DNA of 64,000 bases from Desulfuromonas thiophila (GTDB taxonomy: Bacteria; Desulfobacterota; Desulfuromonadia; Desulfuromonadales; Desulfuromonadaceae), in contig NZ_FNAQ01000001.1 of the NCBI RefSeq assembly GCF_900101955.1, positions 437,358-501,357 of the forward strand, written 5' to 3'. Made by a program: the position numbers and the translations under genes. Under the pieces are notes generated by a model, which was not told the DNA's origin, made no database searches, and saw only the letters and a program-made list of their open reading frames with translations. Shown piece by piece: positions 35,106 to 47,204 of the stretch. The first letter of the stretch is position 1. Each line of letters starts with the position of its first letter.

Positions 35106-37217
35106 TCATTTGTGCTGGAAGTGGCTCAGACCATCCCAGTCCGCCGCTGGTGGCCGCTGTTCACACTCGGCCACACGCTGCAGGTACAGCCGGCTGGGAC
35201 CGTCGAGCGGCGCCAGGGCCAGGGCCTGTTCGAATTCCGCTCGTGCCCTGGCCCAGTCGCGTTGGCGCCAGGCCGTTCCCCCACTGGCGAAGTGCTGCAG
35301 CATCTGGCGTTGCGCCGGGCTGATCGAACGCTCCTCGCCGACCAGCTCGTACAGATCAATCGGGTGCTGCTTGCCCTTGACTGTCACCCGGTCGAGCAGG
35401 CGCAGGCAGAATTCATGATCTGGCAGTCTGGCGGCCGTGGCGCCACTGAGCAGGATGCGGGTGCCGTAGACGCGGTTGAGTCCCTCCAGCCTTGAGGCCA
35501 GATTGACGGTGTCGCCGATGACGGTGTAGTCCATGAAGCTATCGCAACCCAGGTTGCCAATGGTGACCTCGCCGCTGTTGATGCCGATGGCCAGATCAAG
35601 ACGGTCGGCGCCGGCCAGCGGTTCCTGCCGCAGGGTCTCCAGCCGCTGCAGCAGCGCCAGGGCGGCGCGGGCTGCCTGGGCCGGATGCTGTGGGCTGGGC
35701 AGCGGTGCGCCAAAAAAGGCCAGGATGGCATCGCCGATGAGCTTGTCGAGGGTGCCCTGCTGGCGCAGCAGCTCCGGTAGCATGCAGCTGAAATAACGGT
35801 TGAGCAGTTCGGCGGTCTGACGCGCGTCGAGTTCCTCGGCCAGGCGGGTGAAGTCGCGCAAGTCAGCGAAAAAAATGGTCAGCTCGGCGCGCTGGCCGCG
35901 CAGGTCGGCGGTCAGCTCGCCACGCAGCAGCCGTTCGACGATGCTGGTCGAAACATAGCGGCCGAAGACCTGGGTGATCCACTGGCTGCGTTGCTTTTCA
36001 TGGTTTTTCTGCAACAGATGACCGGCGACGAACTGACCGACGAGGAGCAGCAGGGCCGCCGGCAGCGGCAGCCAGTAGCCAGCCAGGAAGGCCCCCTGGC
36101 TGCCTCCGGCGAACAGAATCAGCAACAATGCCAACAGCGGGGCGGCTGGCAGAGGCAGGCTGCGGCGATAGAACAGCAGCTGGCCGGCCAGGCCGCACAG
36201 CAGCAGCAGGGCCAGGCGGGCGGCGGGACCGGCCGGCTGCAGAAAACGGCCGGCCAGCAGGGTTTCGATGGCCTGGGCATGACAGGCCAGGCCGGTTTCG
36301 CGCTGTTCCTGAACGTCAGCGACAACGCGGGCGAACAAGCGCTCGAAGGGCTGCCGCTGGGAGCGGTAGCGGGTGAAGGGCGTGCTGAACAGATCCTTGT
36401 CACTGGCCAGGCGGCTGCCGATCAGCACAATACGGCCGGCGACCTGCTGTGGATCGAAGCGGCCGTTAACCACGTCGGCGTAACTCAGCCGGGGGAATGA
36501 TGCCTCGCCACCGAGAAAATGAATCCACAGCTCCGGGTAGGGCAGGCGCAGGCGCTGCTGGTCGTCGGCGCCGAGCAGGAAGTGGTCGGTCGGACTGAAG
36601 TCGAACTGGTACGCAAGGTTGAGATAGGTGCGGGTCAGTTCGAGGGCAAAGGCGGGGGTCAGTGACAGACTGCCGTCGGCCAGCGGCTCGGCGGCGAGAA
36701 AGCGGATGCGGCGCAGGCTGCCATCGCGGTCGAGGGGCAGGTCGATGAACCCGTCCCCCAGCATGGCGTCGCTGAACGGCGCAATGGCCTCCAGGCTGCC
36801 GACGCCGGGGACGGCGGCCACCCGCGCCACGACCACATTGCCAGCCTGCTCCATAGCTGTTGCCAGCTCGACATCGTCCTCTGGCTGCTGGGCCGGCCGG
36901 GTGAGCAGCAGGTCGAGACCGATGATCTCGGCGCCGGCGGCATTGAGTTGCTGCAGGGCGGCGGCCAGCTGCCGGCGTGACCAGTAGCCCTGGGCCCGGC
37001 CCAGCTCACCGGCGCTGGCCTCGTCCATGTAGACCAGCACCACCCGGCCCGATGCCGTGCTGGCGCCGCGCAGTTGCACCTGCAGGTCGTAGGTTAGCAG
37101 GTCGAGCCAGTGGAAAGCGCCCAGGCTGGCGGCCAGGGCCACAGCCAGCAGCAGGGCCAGACCGCAGAGAGCCGCATTGCGGCGATAGCGTCGTTCGAGC
37201 GCGGCTGCGTCGCCCAT
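35106..37217 (-). CDS. CHASE2-domain adenylate cyclase
   Basis: 703 residues. Membrane helix near 20-35, periplasmic CHASE2 sensor (about 40-320), three more helices (about 330-405), class III cyclase domain (about 430-610), and a short helical repeat tail. Metal Asp residues (FADLRDF, GDAILAFF), the substrate-selecting Lys (DKLIGDAI) and DYTVIGDTVNLASRLE favour ATP as substrate. It should make cAMP in response to an extracytoplasmic signal. It follows the LPP20-like gene by 18 bp. Confidence 0.92.
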   Translation of the reverse strand: MGDAAALERRYRRNAALCGLALLLAVALAASLGAFHWLDLLTYDLQVQLRGASTASGRVVLVYMDEASAGELGRAQGYWSRRQLAAALQQLNAAGAEIIGLDLLLTRPAQQPEDDVELATAMEQAGNVVVARVAAVPGVGSLEAIAPFSDAMLGDGFIDLPLDRDGSLRRIRFLAAEPLADGSLSLTPAFALELTRTYLNLAYQFDFSPTDHFLLGADDQQRLRLPYPELWIHFLGGEASFPRLSYADVVNGRFDPQQVAGRIVLIGSRLASDKDLFSTPFTRYRSQRQPFERLFARVVADVQEQRETGLACHAQAIETLLAGRFLQPAGPAARLALLLLCGLAGQLLFYRRSLPLPAAPLLALLLILFAGGSQGAFLAGYWLPLPAALLLLVGQFVAGHLLQKNHEKQRSQWITQVFGRYVSTSIVERLLRGELTADLRGQRAELTIFFADLRDFTRLAEELDARQTAELLNRYFSCMLPELLRQQGTLDKLIGDAILAFFGAPLPSPQHPAQAARAALALLQRLETLRQEPLAGADRLDLAIGINSGEVTIGNLGCDSFMDYTVIGDTVNLASRLEGLNRVYGTRILLSGATAARLPDHEFCLRLLDRVTVKGKQHPIDLYELVGEERSISPAQRQMLQHFASGGTAWRQRDWARARAEFEQALALAPLDGPSRLYLQRVAECEQRPPAADWDGLSHFQHK

Positions 37218-37235
37218 GAGTGGCAGGGCGAGCGA

Positions 37236-38225
37236 CTAGAAACGCAGCGGCTGGGGCTGGCTGCGCCGGCCCTCGATGCCGCCGATGGGAGCGGCGGTGA
37301 CAATGATGACGCGGCACTGGCGCAGCAGTTCATTGTGGGCATCCTCGGTCTGCAGACGCTGGGCGTCGCTGGCGCTGATGACCAGGTTGGTGCGGGTCAG
37401 GCCGGTGGCCTGCTCGGCCCTTGCCACCACATAGCGGCCACGTTTGCTGCGCGGCTCGGCGGCCCAGGCGGTAGCGACTGGGCTGAGCTGTTGCCACCAG
37501 GCGGAATCGTCCCATTGTGCCATCAGCTGACCAAGATCGGCAGTGCTGTGAACATAGCGCGCCATGCCGCGCTGCTGCAGGGCGTCCTGGTAGACACGGT
37601 TGACATCGTAGAGTATCCGGCCGTCACGACTGGCGATCTTGGGGAACAGGCCGGGTTGTACCGCCTGACTGCCGCTCAGGTTGCGGGCGTCGATCACCAG
37701 CCAGGGCGCGTCAGCCTGCTCGCTGCGTCCCTGGCTGGGCGTTGGCAGAGGAAACTTCTGCCATTCCAGCGGCTTGCCGCGCAGGTAGGTTAGCAGTTGG
37801 GCCGTCAGCCCCTCGATGCCGTGCAGTGGTGTCACCAGCGTGACCTCGGCATAGGGCCGGCTGCTGTTGAGAACCAGCTGGCGCTGATGTTCCTGGTAGC
37901 GCAGGAAGGCCTTGAGCTGGACGGTGAAGGTGCCGCCGAGCCGTTCCAGGGTGCGGCGGTCGTCCAGCCGCAGGCCGGCGGCCTGTTTGACAATGTTGGC
38001 GGCGGCCACCAGCTGGGCGGCGCCGAGGGCCTTGGTCTTGGCCTGGCCATTGTTGTCAAGGTAGGCGCGGCCGGTGCCGTAGATCAGGCCGGCATCCCAG
38101 TCGATCCAGCCGTAGGCACTGCGTTCGATGTGGGGGCTGAACGGTTCAGCCGTTACCGGCCGGGGCAGACACAGGGCGACAAACAACAGCAGAACAGGCA
38201 ACAGAGGGGATAGGCGGATGTTCAT
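37236..38225 (-). CDS. LPP20-like periplasmic protein
   Basis: 329 residues with a signal peptide (MNIRLSPLLPVLL..VTA, cleaved near 26), then a domain with GRAYLDNNGQAKTKALGAAQLVAAANIVKQAAGLRLD, typical of LPP20-type proteins (repeated Ala-rich helix after a beta strand). There is no lipobox. The ATG at 38225 has a GAGG site; the longer frame is not a signal peptide. Its role is unknown; co-transcription with the cyclase is likely. Confidence 0.65.
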   Translation of the reverse strand: MNIRLSPLLPVLLLFVALCLPRPVTAEPFSPHIERSAYGWIDWDAGLIYGTGRAYLDNNGQAKTKALGAAQLVAAANIVKQAAGLRLDDRRTLERLGGTFTVQLKAFLRYQEHQRQLVLNSSRPYAEVTLVTPLHGIEGLTAQLLTYLRGKPLEWQKFPLPTPSQGRSEQADAPWLVIDARNLSGSQAVQPGLFPKIASRDGRILYDVNRVYQDALQQRGMARYVHSTADLGQLMAQWDDSAWWQQLSPVATAWAAEPRSKRGRYVVARAEQATGLTRTNLVISASDAQRLQTEDAHNELLRQCRVIIVTAAPIGGIEGRRSQPQPLRF

Positions 38226-38398
38226 GACGAACCTCGCGAAAAACGGCTGGCCGGCGCTGCGCGACGCTGCCGGCAACGCTGCTGGAGGGGCGAGGGCACC
38301 GGTGTGGTGCCTTCTCAGGATACCGGCGGACCGATCGGCACCTTGGCGGCAGCATACCACAGGAGAGGTCACTGTGGAGGCTGGCCGGGAGGATGGCC

Positions 38399-38435
38399 TA
38401 AAAAAAAGCGACCTCCCCACAAGGGAAGGTCGCTT
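38399..38435 (-). terminator. Terminator of the cytochrome c7 gene
   Basis: AAGCGACCT (38406-38414) pairs with AGGTCGCTT (38427-38435), with an A tract on plus that becomes a U tract at the end of the minus message, 37 bp past the cytochrome stop. Confidence 0.85.
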
Positions 38436-38472
38436 GGCTTGGGCTTCGCCCGCAGGCGAGATCAGGCCGGAA

Positions 38473-38751
38473 TTATTTCTTGTGGCAATCGCCACATTTG
38501 GTCGGGCCGCCCATTTTGGTGTGGCAGTCTTTGCACAGGGTCTTGTGTGCGGTGTCTTTGGTCACTTCGATCTTGGCGGGAGCGGCGTCGCCGTGGCAAG
38601 CGGCGTTGTTACAGCCACCGGCATAGCCTTCGTGAGCCTTGTGGTTGAAGGTGACGTTGCCGTTTTTGCACTCGTAGGTGACGACATCGCCAGCCAGAGC
38701 AGCGGTAGCGGCAAAGGCAACCAGCATCAGGGCAACCAGCAGTTTTTTCAT
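38473..38751 (-). CDS. Periplasmic triheme cytochrome c7 (PpcA-like)
   Basis: 92 residues with signal peptide (about 1-20) and mature part DVVTYECKNGNVTFNHKAHEG, closely like c7 of Desulfuromonas acetoxidans. Three heme sites: CNNAACH (four residues between Cys, not two), CKDCH and CGDCH, plus axial His in FNHKAH and TAHKTLC. It carries electrons in the periplasm. The gene is monocistronic with its own terminator; the ribosome site is GGAGGAAGAG. Confidence 0.95.
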   Translation of the reverse strand: MKKLLVALMLVAFAATAALAGDVVTYECKNGNVTFNHKAHEGYAGGCNNAACHGDAAPAKIEVTKDTAHKTLCKDCHTKMGGPTKCGDCHKK

Positions 38752-38975
38752 GTCTCTTCCTCCTTGGAAATAGAAATGGTGTGCGATGTACAGGAATCGC
38801 GCCACGAAGATAGGGAAAATCCGTCGAGGGGTCAAGGGCTTTTTCCGGTTGCCGGGGGCGTCGCGGGTTGGGGGCTTTTTTCGCCGGGCGGTTGCGCCAC
38901 GCGCCAAAGCCTGCTACACCTACACGGTTTTGGGCGTGGACCGGTCTGCGCCTGTGTCATGGAAAGAGAGGGGCG

Positions 38976-40337
38976 ATGGATCAGAAAATTCAGATGCTGC
39001 TGGCGACGGTCAGGAAGCTGATTCGGCGCAGTGCCCTGCCGAATCTGGCCAATCTGCTGAAGAAAACCCACCCGGCGGATATTGCTCATCTGTTTCGTTA
39101 TCTCGATATTAACGAGCAGCGCACCCTGTTCCATCTGATTGACGACAGCGATGTGGCGGCCGAGGTGTTATCGGAAATCGAGCACAGCTCCAGCGCCCAG
39201 TTGCTGGCCCAGATCGACAAGGACACCATCGTCGAGGTGCTGCAGGCCATGCCCTACGATGACTCCGTCGATATCATCCAGAACATGCCGGAGGAACTGG
39301 CCGAGGAAATCCTCAGCAGCATGCACGATGACGAGTCGGAGGAGATCGAACAGCTGATGCTCTACCGCGAGGACAGTGCCGGCGGCATCATGTCGACGGA
39401 GTTTTTCTGCCTCAATCAGGATCTGAGCGTGCAGCAGGCCATTGCCGCCCTGCAGGAGGCCGAGGATGCCGAGATGGTGTTCTATGTCTATGTGGTGGAT
39501 GACGAACGCCATCTGATTGGCGTGCTGTCGCTGCGGCAGTTGCTGACGGTGCCGCCCCAGCGCCTGTTGCGCGACATTGTCGATACCGAAGGACTGATCA
39601 GTGTGCGGGTTGATACCGATCAGGAGGAGGTCGCCCAACTGGTGGCCAAATACAATATTCTGGCCATTCCGGTTGTCGACGACCAGAACCATCTGCTCGG
39701 GATCGTGACCGTCGATGACGTGATCGACGTCATGCGCCAGGAGGCGACGGAGGATTTCTACAAGATGGCCGGTGCCAGCGAGGAGGAGCTGCTTTACGGC
39801 TTCAAGTCGTTCAAGATCGCCCGTCTGCGGCTGCCCTGGCTGATCACCAACCTGTTTGGCGGTGTGATCACCGGCTATCTGATGTGGCTGTTCCGCATGA
39901 CGCTGGAGCAGATCATCGCCCTGGTGTCCTTCGTGCCGGTCATCACCGGCATGGGCGGCAACGTCGGCGGCCAGTCGGCCACCATCGTGGTGCGCGGCTT
40001 CGCCACCGGCCGAATCGATTTTTCCACCCTGCGCAAGGTGTTCTTCAAGGAGTTGCGGGTGGGGATCATCATGGGGCTGGTTTGCGGCCTGGTGGTTGGA
40101 CTGGTGGCGGTGCTGTGGCATGGCAACATTTATCTTGGTCTGGTGGTGGCGGTGGCCATGGCCACCGCCATGACGGTGGCCGCCACCACCGGCGTACTGG
40201 CGCCGACCTTCTTCAAGCGGATCGGTGTCGATCCGGCCATCGCGTCGAGCCCCTTTGTTCAGACCGCCAACGATATCACCGGCATTCTGATCTATTTCAG
40301 CACCGCCACCCTCTTTCTCGACAAGCTCAGCAGCTAG
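38976..40337 (+). CDS. mgtE: Magnesium transporter MgtE
   Basis: 453 residues: N-domain of helical repeats (about 20-125, HPADIAHLFRYL), tandem CBS domains (about 130-255), and five membrane helices (about 280-450) with PVITGMGGNVGGQSATIVVRG. It is the magnesium-gated channel type; the CBS pair senses cytoplasmic Mg. The ATG at 38976 has AGAGAGGGG; the longer frame is noncoding in style. Followed by recO after 30 bp. Confidence 0.95.
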   Translation: MDQKIQMLLATVRKLIRRSALPNLANLLKKTHPADIAHLFRYLDINEQRTLFHLIDDSDVAAEVLSEIEHSSSAQLLAQIDKDTIVEVLQAMPYDDSVDIIQNMPEELAEEILSSMHDDESEEIEQLMLYREDSAGGIMSTEFFCLNQDLSVQQAIAALQEAEDAEMVFYVYVVDDERHLIGVLSLRQLLTVPPQRLLRDIVDTEGLISVRVDTDQEEVAQLVAKYNILAIPVVDDQNHLLGIVTVDDVIDVMRQEATEDFYKMAGASEEELLYGFKSFKIARLRLPWLITNLFGGVITGYLMWLFRMTLEQIIALVSFVPVITGMGGNVGGQSATIVVRGFATGRIDFSTLRKVFFKELRVGIIMGLVCGLVVGLVAVLWHGNIYLGLVVAVAMATAMTVAATTGVLAPTFFKRIGVDPAIASSPFVQTANDITGILIYFSTATLFLDKLSS

Positions 40338-40367
40338 GCCTTTGGCCGTTCGCAGTGCTCCGATTGC

Positions 40368-41156
40368 ATGTTTTACGAAGCCAGTGAGGCTCTGGTGCTG
40401 CGCACCACCGATTATGGCGAATCCGACCGGGTGGTCCAGCTGCTGACAGCCGTCAATGGCCTGTGCAGCGGGTTCGCGCCCGGGGCGCGCAACAGCCGGC
40501 GGCGCTTCGGCCCGGCACTGCAGCCCCTCAGCCATGTCCGCATCTACTGGCAGCGCAGCCGGCCCGGTCATCTGCGCCAGCTTAAACAGGCCGATCTGCT
40601 GGTCTCGCCGCGCCGGCTGTTGCCGCGCTTGCAGGCTTGGGCCCTGGGGGTTTATGGCTGCGAGCTGGTGCTGAACCTGTTTGCCGAGGAAGACCCGCAG
40701 CCCGCCCTGTTTGAATTGATGCTGGCCTATGGCGATGCCCTGGCTGACGGGACACAGCTGGCCGAGGCGCGCCTGCTGTTCGAGCTGCGCCTGCTGGCTC
40801 TGGCGGGATTGTTGCCCCATCTGGGGCACTGCGCCCAGTGCGGCACCCTGGCCGGCGGGCCGCAGCGGGTGTTCGACAGCCGTCGTGGTGGCGCCCTTTG
40901 CCTGGCCTGCGCCAGCGGAATCGAGCCTTTGCGGGTGGCGGCCCTGTCTCTTGGCAGTCTGGCCCGCTTGACCCGCCTCGACCTGTGCCGCTTCGCCGGG
41001 GTGCGGCTCAGTGGCGCGACCCTGCGCGAGGGCCACGCGGTGCTCGGTCAGGTGCTGGGGCAGGTATTGCCCCGGTCGATGAAAACCCCGCCCTTCATTG
41101 ATCTGTTTGCCGCCTGCGACCGGCGCGGCGATTTGCACCTTGACAGTTCAGGGTAA
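40368..41156 (+). CDS. recO: DNA repair protein RecO
   Basis: 262 residues with an N-terminal OB fold (EALVLRTTDYGESDRVVQLLT), a helical middle, and a zinc-like CxxC...CxxC motif (HCAQCG about 155, CLACAS about 180). RecO loads RecA with RecR on gapped DNA. The ATG at 40368 begins at the OB fold. It lies between mgtE and glyQS. Confidence 0.93.
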   Translation: MFYEASEALVLRTTDYGESDRVVQLLTAVNGLCSGFAPGARNSRRRFGPALQPLSHVRIYWQRSRPGHLRQLKQADLLVSPRRLLPRLQAWALGVYGCELVLNLFAEEDPQPALFELMLAYGDALADGTQLAEARLLFELRLLALAGLLPHLGHCAQCGTLAGGPQRVFDSRRGGALCLACASGIEPLRVAALSLGSLARLTRLDLCRFAGVRLSGATLREGHAVLGQVLGQVLPRSMKTPPFIDLFAACDRRGDLHLDSSG

Positions 41157-41283
41157 ACGGGCTAGTTAATCAGGCTTTACAGTCCTGCTGCGCTGCTGTC
41201 CGAAAGCGCTCCAGCAGCTGTTTCCCGTCCCTGTCCCATCCGTGCGAACCACAGACCGCATGACGTCTATCCGGAGGTTTACC

Positions 41284-42156
41284 GTGACATTTCAGGATCT
41301 GATTCTGTCCCTGCAGAATTACTGGGCGCGTCAGGGCTGCGTCATCCAGCAGCCGTACGACATGGAAAAGGGCGCCGGCACCTTCAATCCGGCCACCTTT
41401 CTGCGTTCGCTGGGACCGGAGCCCTGGAATGTGGCCTATGTCGAACCCTCGCGTCGACCGGCCGACGGCCGCTACGGCGAAAACCCCAACCGGTTGCAGC
41501 ATTACTACCAGTTTCAGGTCATCCTCAAGCCCGCTCCCCTCAACATTCAGGACCTCTACCTCGATTCGTTGCGCAGTTTCGGGATCGATCCGGCCTGTCA
41601 CGACATCCGTTTTGTCGAGGACGACTGGGAATCGCCGACCCTCGGCGCCTGGGGGCTGGGCTGGGAGGTCTGGCTGGACGGCATGGAGATCACCCAGTTT
41701 ACCTATTTCCAGCAGGTCGGCGGTATCGATCTGAAGCCGATCCCCGGCGAGATTACCTACGGCTGCGAGCGCATCGCCATGTATCTGCAGGGAGTCGACA
41801 ATGTCTACGACCTGGAGTGGGTCGACGGCATCCGTTACGGCGACATCCATCACCAGACCGAGGTCGAGTTTTCCGCCTACAACTTCGAGCACGCCGATAC
41901 CGCTATGCTGTTCAGCCTGTTCGATATGTACGAAAAGGAATGCATTCGCCTCAATGACAAGGCGCTGGTGTTCCCGGCCTATGATTTCGTCATGAAGGCG
42001 TCCCACGCCTTTAATCTGCTGGATGCCCGCGGGGCTATTTCCGTCACCGAGCGCGCCCACTACATCGCCCGGGTGCGCAACCTGGCACGGCTGTGCGCCG
42101 AGGGCTATGTCGCCCAGCGCGAGCGGCTGGGCTTCCCGCTGCTCAAGCAGGCCTGA
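41284..42156 (+). CDS. glyQ: Glycyl-tRNA synthetase alpha chain
   Basis: 290 residues. [40 protein letters not shown] and [26 protein letters not shown] are intact. The start is GTG at 41284, preceded by GGAGG at good distance; upstream residues of the longer frame are not conserved in style. It forms the heterotetramer with GlyS, 73 bp downstream. Confidence 0.97.
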   Translation: MTFQDLILSLQNYWARQGCVIQQPYDMEKGAGTFNPATFLRSLGPEPWNVAYVEPSRRPADGRYGENPNRLQHYYQFQVILKPAPLNIQDLYLDSLRSFGIDPACHDIRFVEDDWESPTLGAWGLGWEVWLDGMEITQFTYFQQVGGIDLKPIPGEITYGCERIAMYLQGVDNVYDLEWVDGIRYGDIHHQTEVEFSAYNFEHADTAMLFSLFDMYEKECIRLNDKALVFPAYDFVMKASHAFNLLDARGAISVTERAHYIARVRNLARLCAEGYVAQRERLGFPLLKQA

Positions 42157-42229
42157 TTCGTTCAATCGCATCCGCGCGGCCGTGCTCCTTCACGGCCCGC
42201 TTCGTTTTTGGAGATGGAGTCGACCCACG

Positions 42230-44296
42230 ATGGCCAAAGAACTGTTTCTTGAAATCGGCACCGAAGAAATTCCGGCAGGCTTTCTGCCGACCGCGTTGCG
42301 GGATCTCGACAGCATGATCCGGCGCGAATTTGACAGCGCCCGCATCGCCTACGGGGCGGTGCAGACCTTTGCCACGCCGCGCCGGCTGGTGCTGGTGGTC
42401 AGCGATGTGGCCGAGCAGCAGCAGCGCCAGCAGGTGGAGATCGCTGGTCCGTCGGTCCAGGTGGCTTTCGATGCCGAGGGTCAGCCGACCCGCGCCGCTC
42501 TGGGCTTCGCCCGTTCCAATGGCGTTGAAGTGGCCGATCTTGAGCAGCGCCAGACCGACAAAGGCACCTATCTGTTCCTCTCCCGGGTGATCGAGGGCCA
42601 GCCGGTGGCCGATCAGCTGCCGGAAATGCTGCAGCGGCTGGTAACGGGACTGAGCTTCCGCAAGTCGATGCGCTGGGCCGATCTCGATGTCCGTTTTGCC
42701 CGCCCGGTGCACTGGCTGGTGGCCCTGTTCGGCGGTGAACTGGTTCCCGTCCGGTTTGGCAACCTGGCCAGCGGCCGCACCTCGCGGGGCCATCGCTTCA
42801 TGGCGCCCGCGGCCTTCGAGGTTGCTGATTTTAATGATTATCTGACCAAGACGCGCGAGCACTTCGTGATTGTCGATGCCGCCGAGCGCAAACGCATCAT
42901 TGCCGATGAAATCGCCCGCGTGGCCCGCGAGCATGGTGGTGCCCTCAATGTCGATGAGCAACTGCTCGATGAGGTGGCCTATCTGGTGGAATATCCCACC
43001 CCGCTGTGTGGCAGCTTCGACGAGGCTTTTCTGCAACTGCCCGACGAACTGCTGATTACCAGCATGAAGGCGCATCAGCGCTATTTCACCCTGACCGATC
43101 CCCAGGGCCGCCTGCTGCCGAAATTCATCACCATTTCCAACACCAGGCCGGTCGACCCGGCAGTGGTGGTGCGGGGCAACGAACGCGTGTTGCGGGCGCG
43201 CCTGTCCGATGCCATGTTTTTCTGGAAGGAAGACCAGAAGCACAAGCTGGAAAGTCGCCTCGACGCCCTTAAAAATGTGGTTTATCAGGCGCAGCTGGGC
43301 ACCAGTTATGAGAAGGTCGAACGCTTCACCGCCCTGGCCGAGACGTTGGCGCAGCAGCTCAAGCCGGCCGATGTCGAATTGACGCGCCGGGCCGCGCGGC
43401 TGGCCAAGTGCGACCTGGAAACCGGCATGGTCTACGAGTTCCCCGAACTGCAGGGGGTGATGGGGCGCGAATACGCCCGGCTGGAGGGGGAAAATCCGCG
43501 CGTGGCGTTGGCCATCTATGAGCATTATCTGCCGGTGCAGGCCGGTGGTGCCCTGCCGACGGATGATATTGGCGCCTTCGTCTCGCTGGCCGACAAGCTT
43601 GACACCCTTTGTGGCTGCTTTGGTGTCGGCCTGATTCCCACCGGCACGGCCGATCCCTATGCCCTGCGGCGCAGCGCCATCGGTATTCTCAATATCATTC
43701 TTGACCGGGGTTATGTCCTGTCGCTGCCGACCTGTGTGGCACAGGCTGTCGCTGCCCTTGAGCCCAAACTGACCCGCCCGGCGGGCCAGGTACAGGACGA
43801 GGTGGTGACCTTCCTGCGCCAGCGTCTGCTCAACATGCTGACGGCGCAGGAGTTTCCGGCCGACGTGGTCGAGGCGGTGCTGGCCGTGCGTTTTGACGAT
43901 GTCTGCGATGCCCGTCGCCGGGTGCAGGCCCTGGCCGACTTCAAACAGCAGGACGGTTTTGCCGCCCTGGCCGCCACCTTCAAGCGCGCCGGCAATATCA
44001 TCAAGGGCCACAGCGCTGGCCCGGTCGATCCGGCCCGTTGTGAGCAACCCTGCGAAGCCGCCTTGCTGGCGGCTCTGGAGCAGGTCGAGCAGGCGCTGGT
44101 GACGGATCTGCAGGTGGCCGACTATGCCGCGGCCCTGCAACGGATCGCCGGTCTGCGGCCGGCGGTCGACGCCTTTTTCGATGGTGTCATGGTCATGGTC
44201 GAAGATACGGCGGTGAAAGACAACCGCTTGGCACTGCTTACTCGCGTTTCCAGTCTGTTCAGTGGCTTGGCAGACTTCTCGCGTCTGACGGCCTGA
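42230..44296 (+). CDS. glyS: Glycyl-tRNA synthetase beta chain
   Basis: 688 residues, typical beta-chain length, opening MAKELFLEIGTEEIPAGFLPTAL with the family body and HD-like segment, and a C-terminal anticodon-binding domain ending FFDGVMVM. Needed with GlyQ to charge tRNA-Gly. The ATG at 42230 starts the conserved protein; the 73-bp gap to glyQ is GC-rich without terminator. Confidence 0.97.
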   Translation: MAKELFLEIGTEEIPAGFLPTALRDLDSMIRREFDSARIAYGAVQTFATPRRLVLVVSDVAEQQQRQQVEIAGPSVQVAFDAEGQPTRAALGFARSNGVEVADLEQRQTDKGTYLFLSRVIEGQPVADQLPEMLQRLVTGLSFRKSMRWADLDVRFARPVHWLVALFGGELVPVRFGNLASGRTSRGHRFMAPAAFEVADFNDYLTKTREHFVIVDAAERKRIIADEIARVAREHGGALNVDEQLLDEVAYLVEYPTPLCGSFDEAFLQLPDELLITSMKAHQRYFTLTDPQGRLLPKFITISNTRPVDPAVVVRGNERVLRARLSDAMFFWKEDQKHKLESRLDALKNVVYQAQLGTSYEKVERFTALAETLAQQLKPADVELTRRAARLAKCDLETGMVYEFPELQGVMGREYARLEGENPRVALAIYEHYLPVQAGGALPTDDIGAFVSLADKLDTLCGCFGVGLIPTGTADPYALRRSAIGILNIILDRGYVLSLPTCVAQAVAALEPKLTRPAGQVQDEVVTFLRQRLLNMLTAQEFPADVVEAVLAVRFDDVCDARRRVQALADFKQQDGFAALAATFKRAGNIIKGHSAGPVDPARCEQPCEAALLAALEQVEQALVTDLQVADYAAALQRIAGLRPAVDAFFDGVMVMVEDTAVKDNRLALLTRVSSLFSGLADFSRLTA

Positions 44297-44358
44297 CCTG
44301 ACAATCGGGCCTGCGGCGCTACAAAACCGACGCAATTCTTTTTCGAGGAGGACATCCG

Positions 44359-47025
<2,667 letters not shown>

Positions 47026-47060
47026 TCGGCGAGATCACTTTTCGCGAACCTGGTAATGTC

Positions 47061-47103
47061 AAACGCCTCCACTGCCCGCGTCCGGGTGGTGGAGGCGTTT
47101 TTT
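47061..47103 (+). terminator. Terminator of ppdK
   Basis: AAACGCCTCCAC (47061-47072) and GTGGAGGCGTTT (47089-47100) form a 12-bp perfect stem, followed by further T residues to 47103. Confidence 0.9.
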
Positions 47104-47124
47104 GTCGGTGCAAGGCCGCTCCTG

Positions 47125-47154
47125 TTGTGCGTTGGCGGGGCTGTGGTATATAAC
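47125..47154 (+). promoter_or_regulatory. Candidate promoter of the methyltransferase gene
   Basis: TTGTGC (47125-47130), 18-base spacer, TATAAC (47149-47154), just after the ppdK terminator. Confidence 0.4.
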
Positions 47155-47204
47155 AGCGGTTGTCTCTTTTGTGCCGCGTCAGCCTAGCCGAGTCCGGTCT
47201 TCTG

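Noticed and set aside
39168-41138. 656-codon open frame on minus, antisense to mgtE and recO
   Set aside because: Both plus genes are well supported; the minus frame crosses both and has no recognisable domain.
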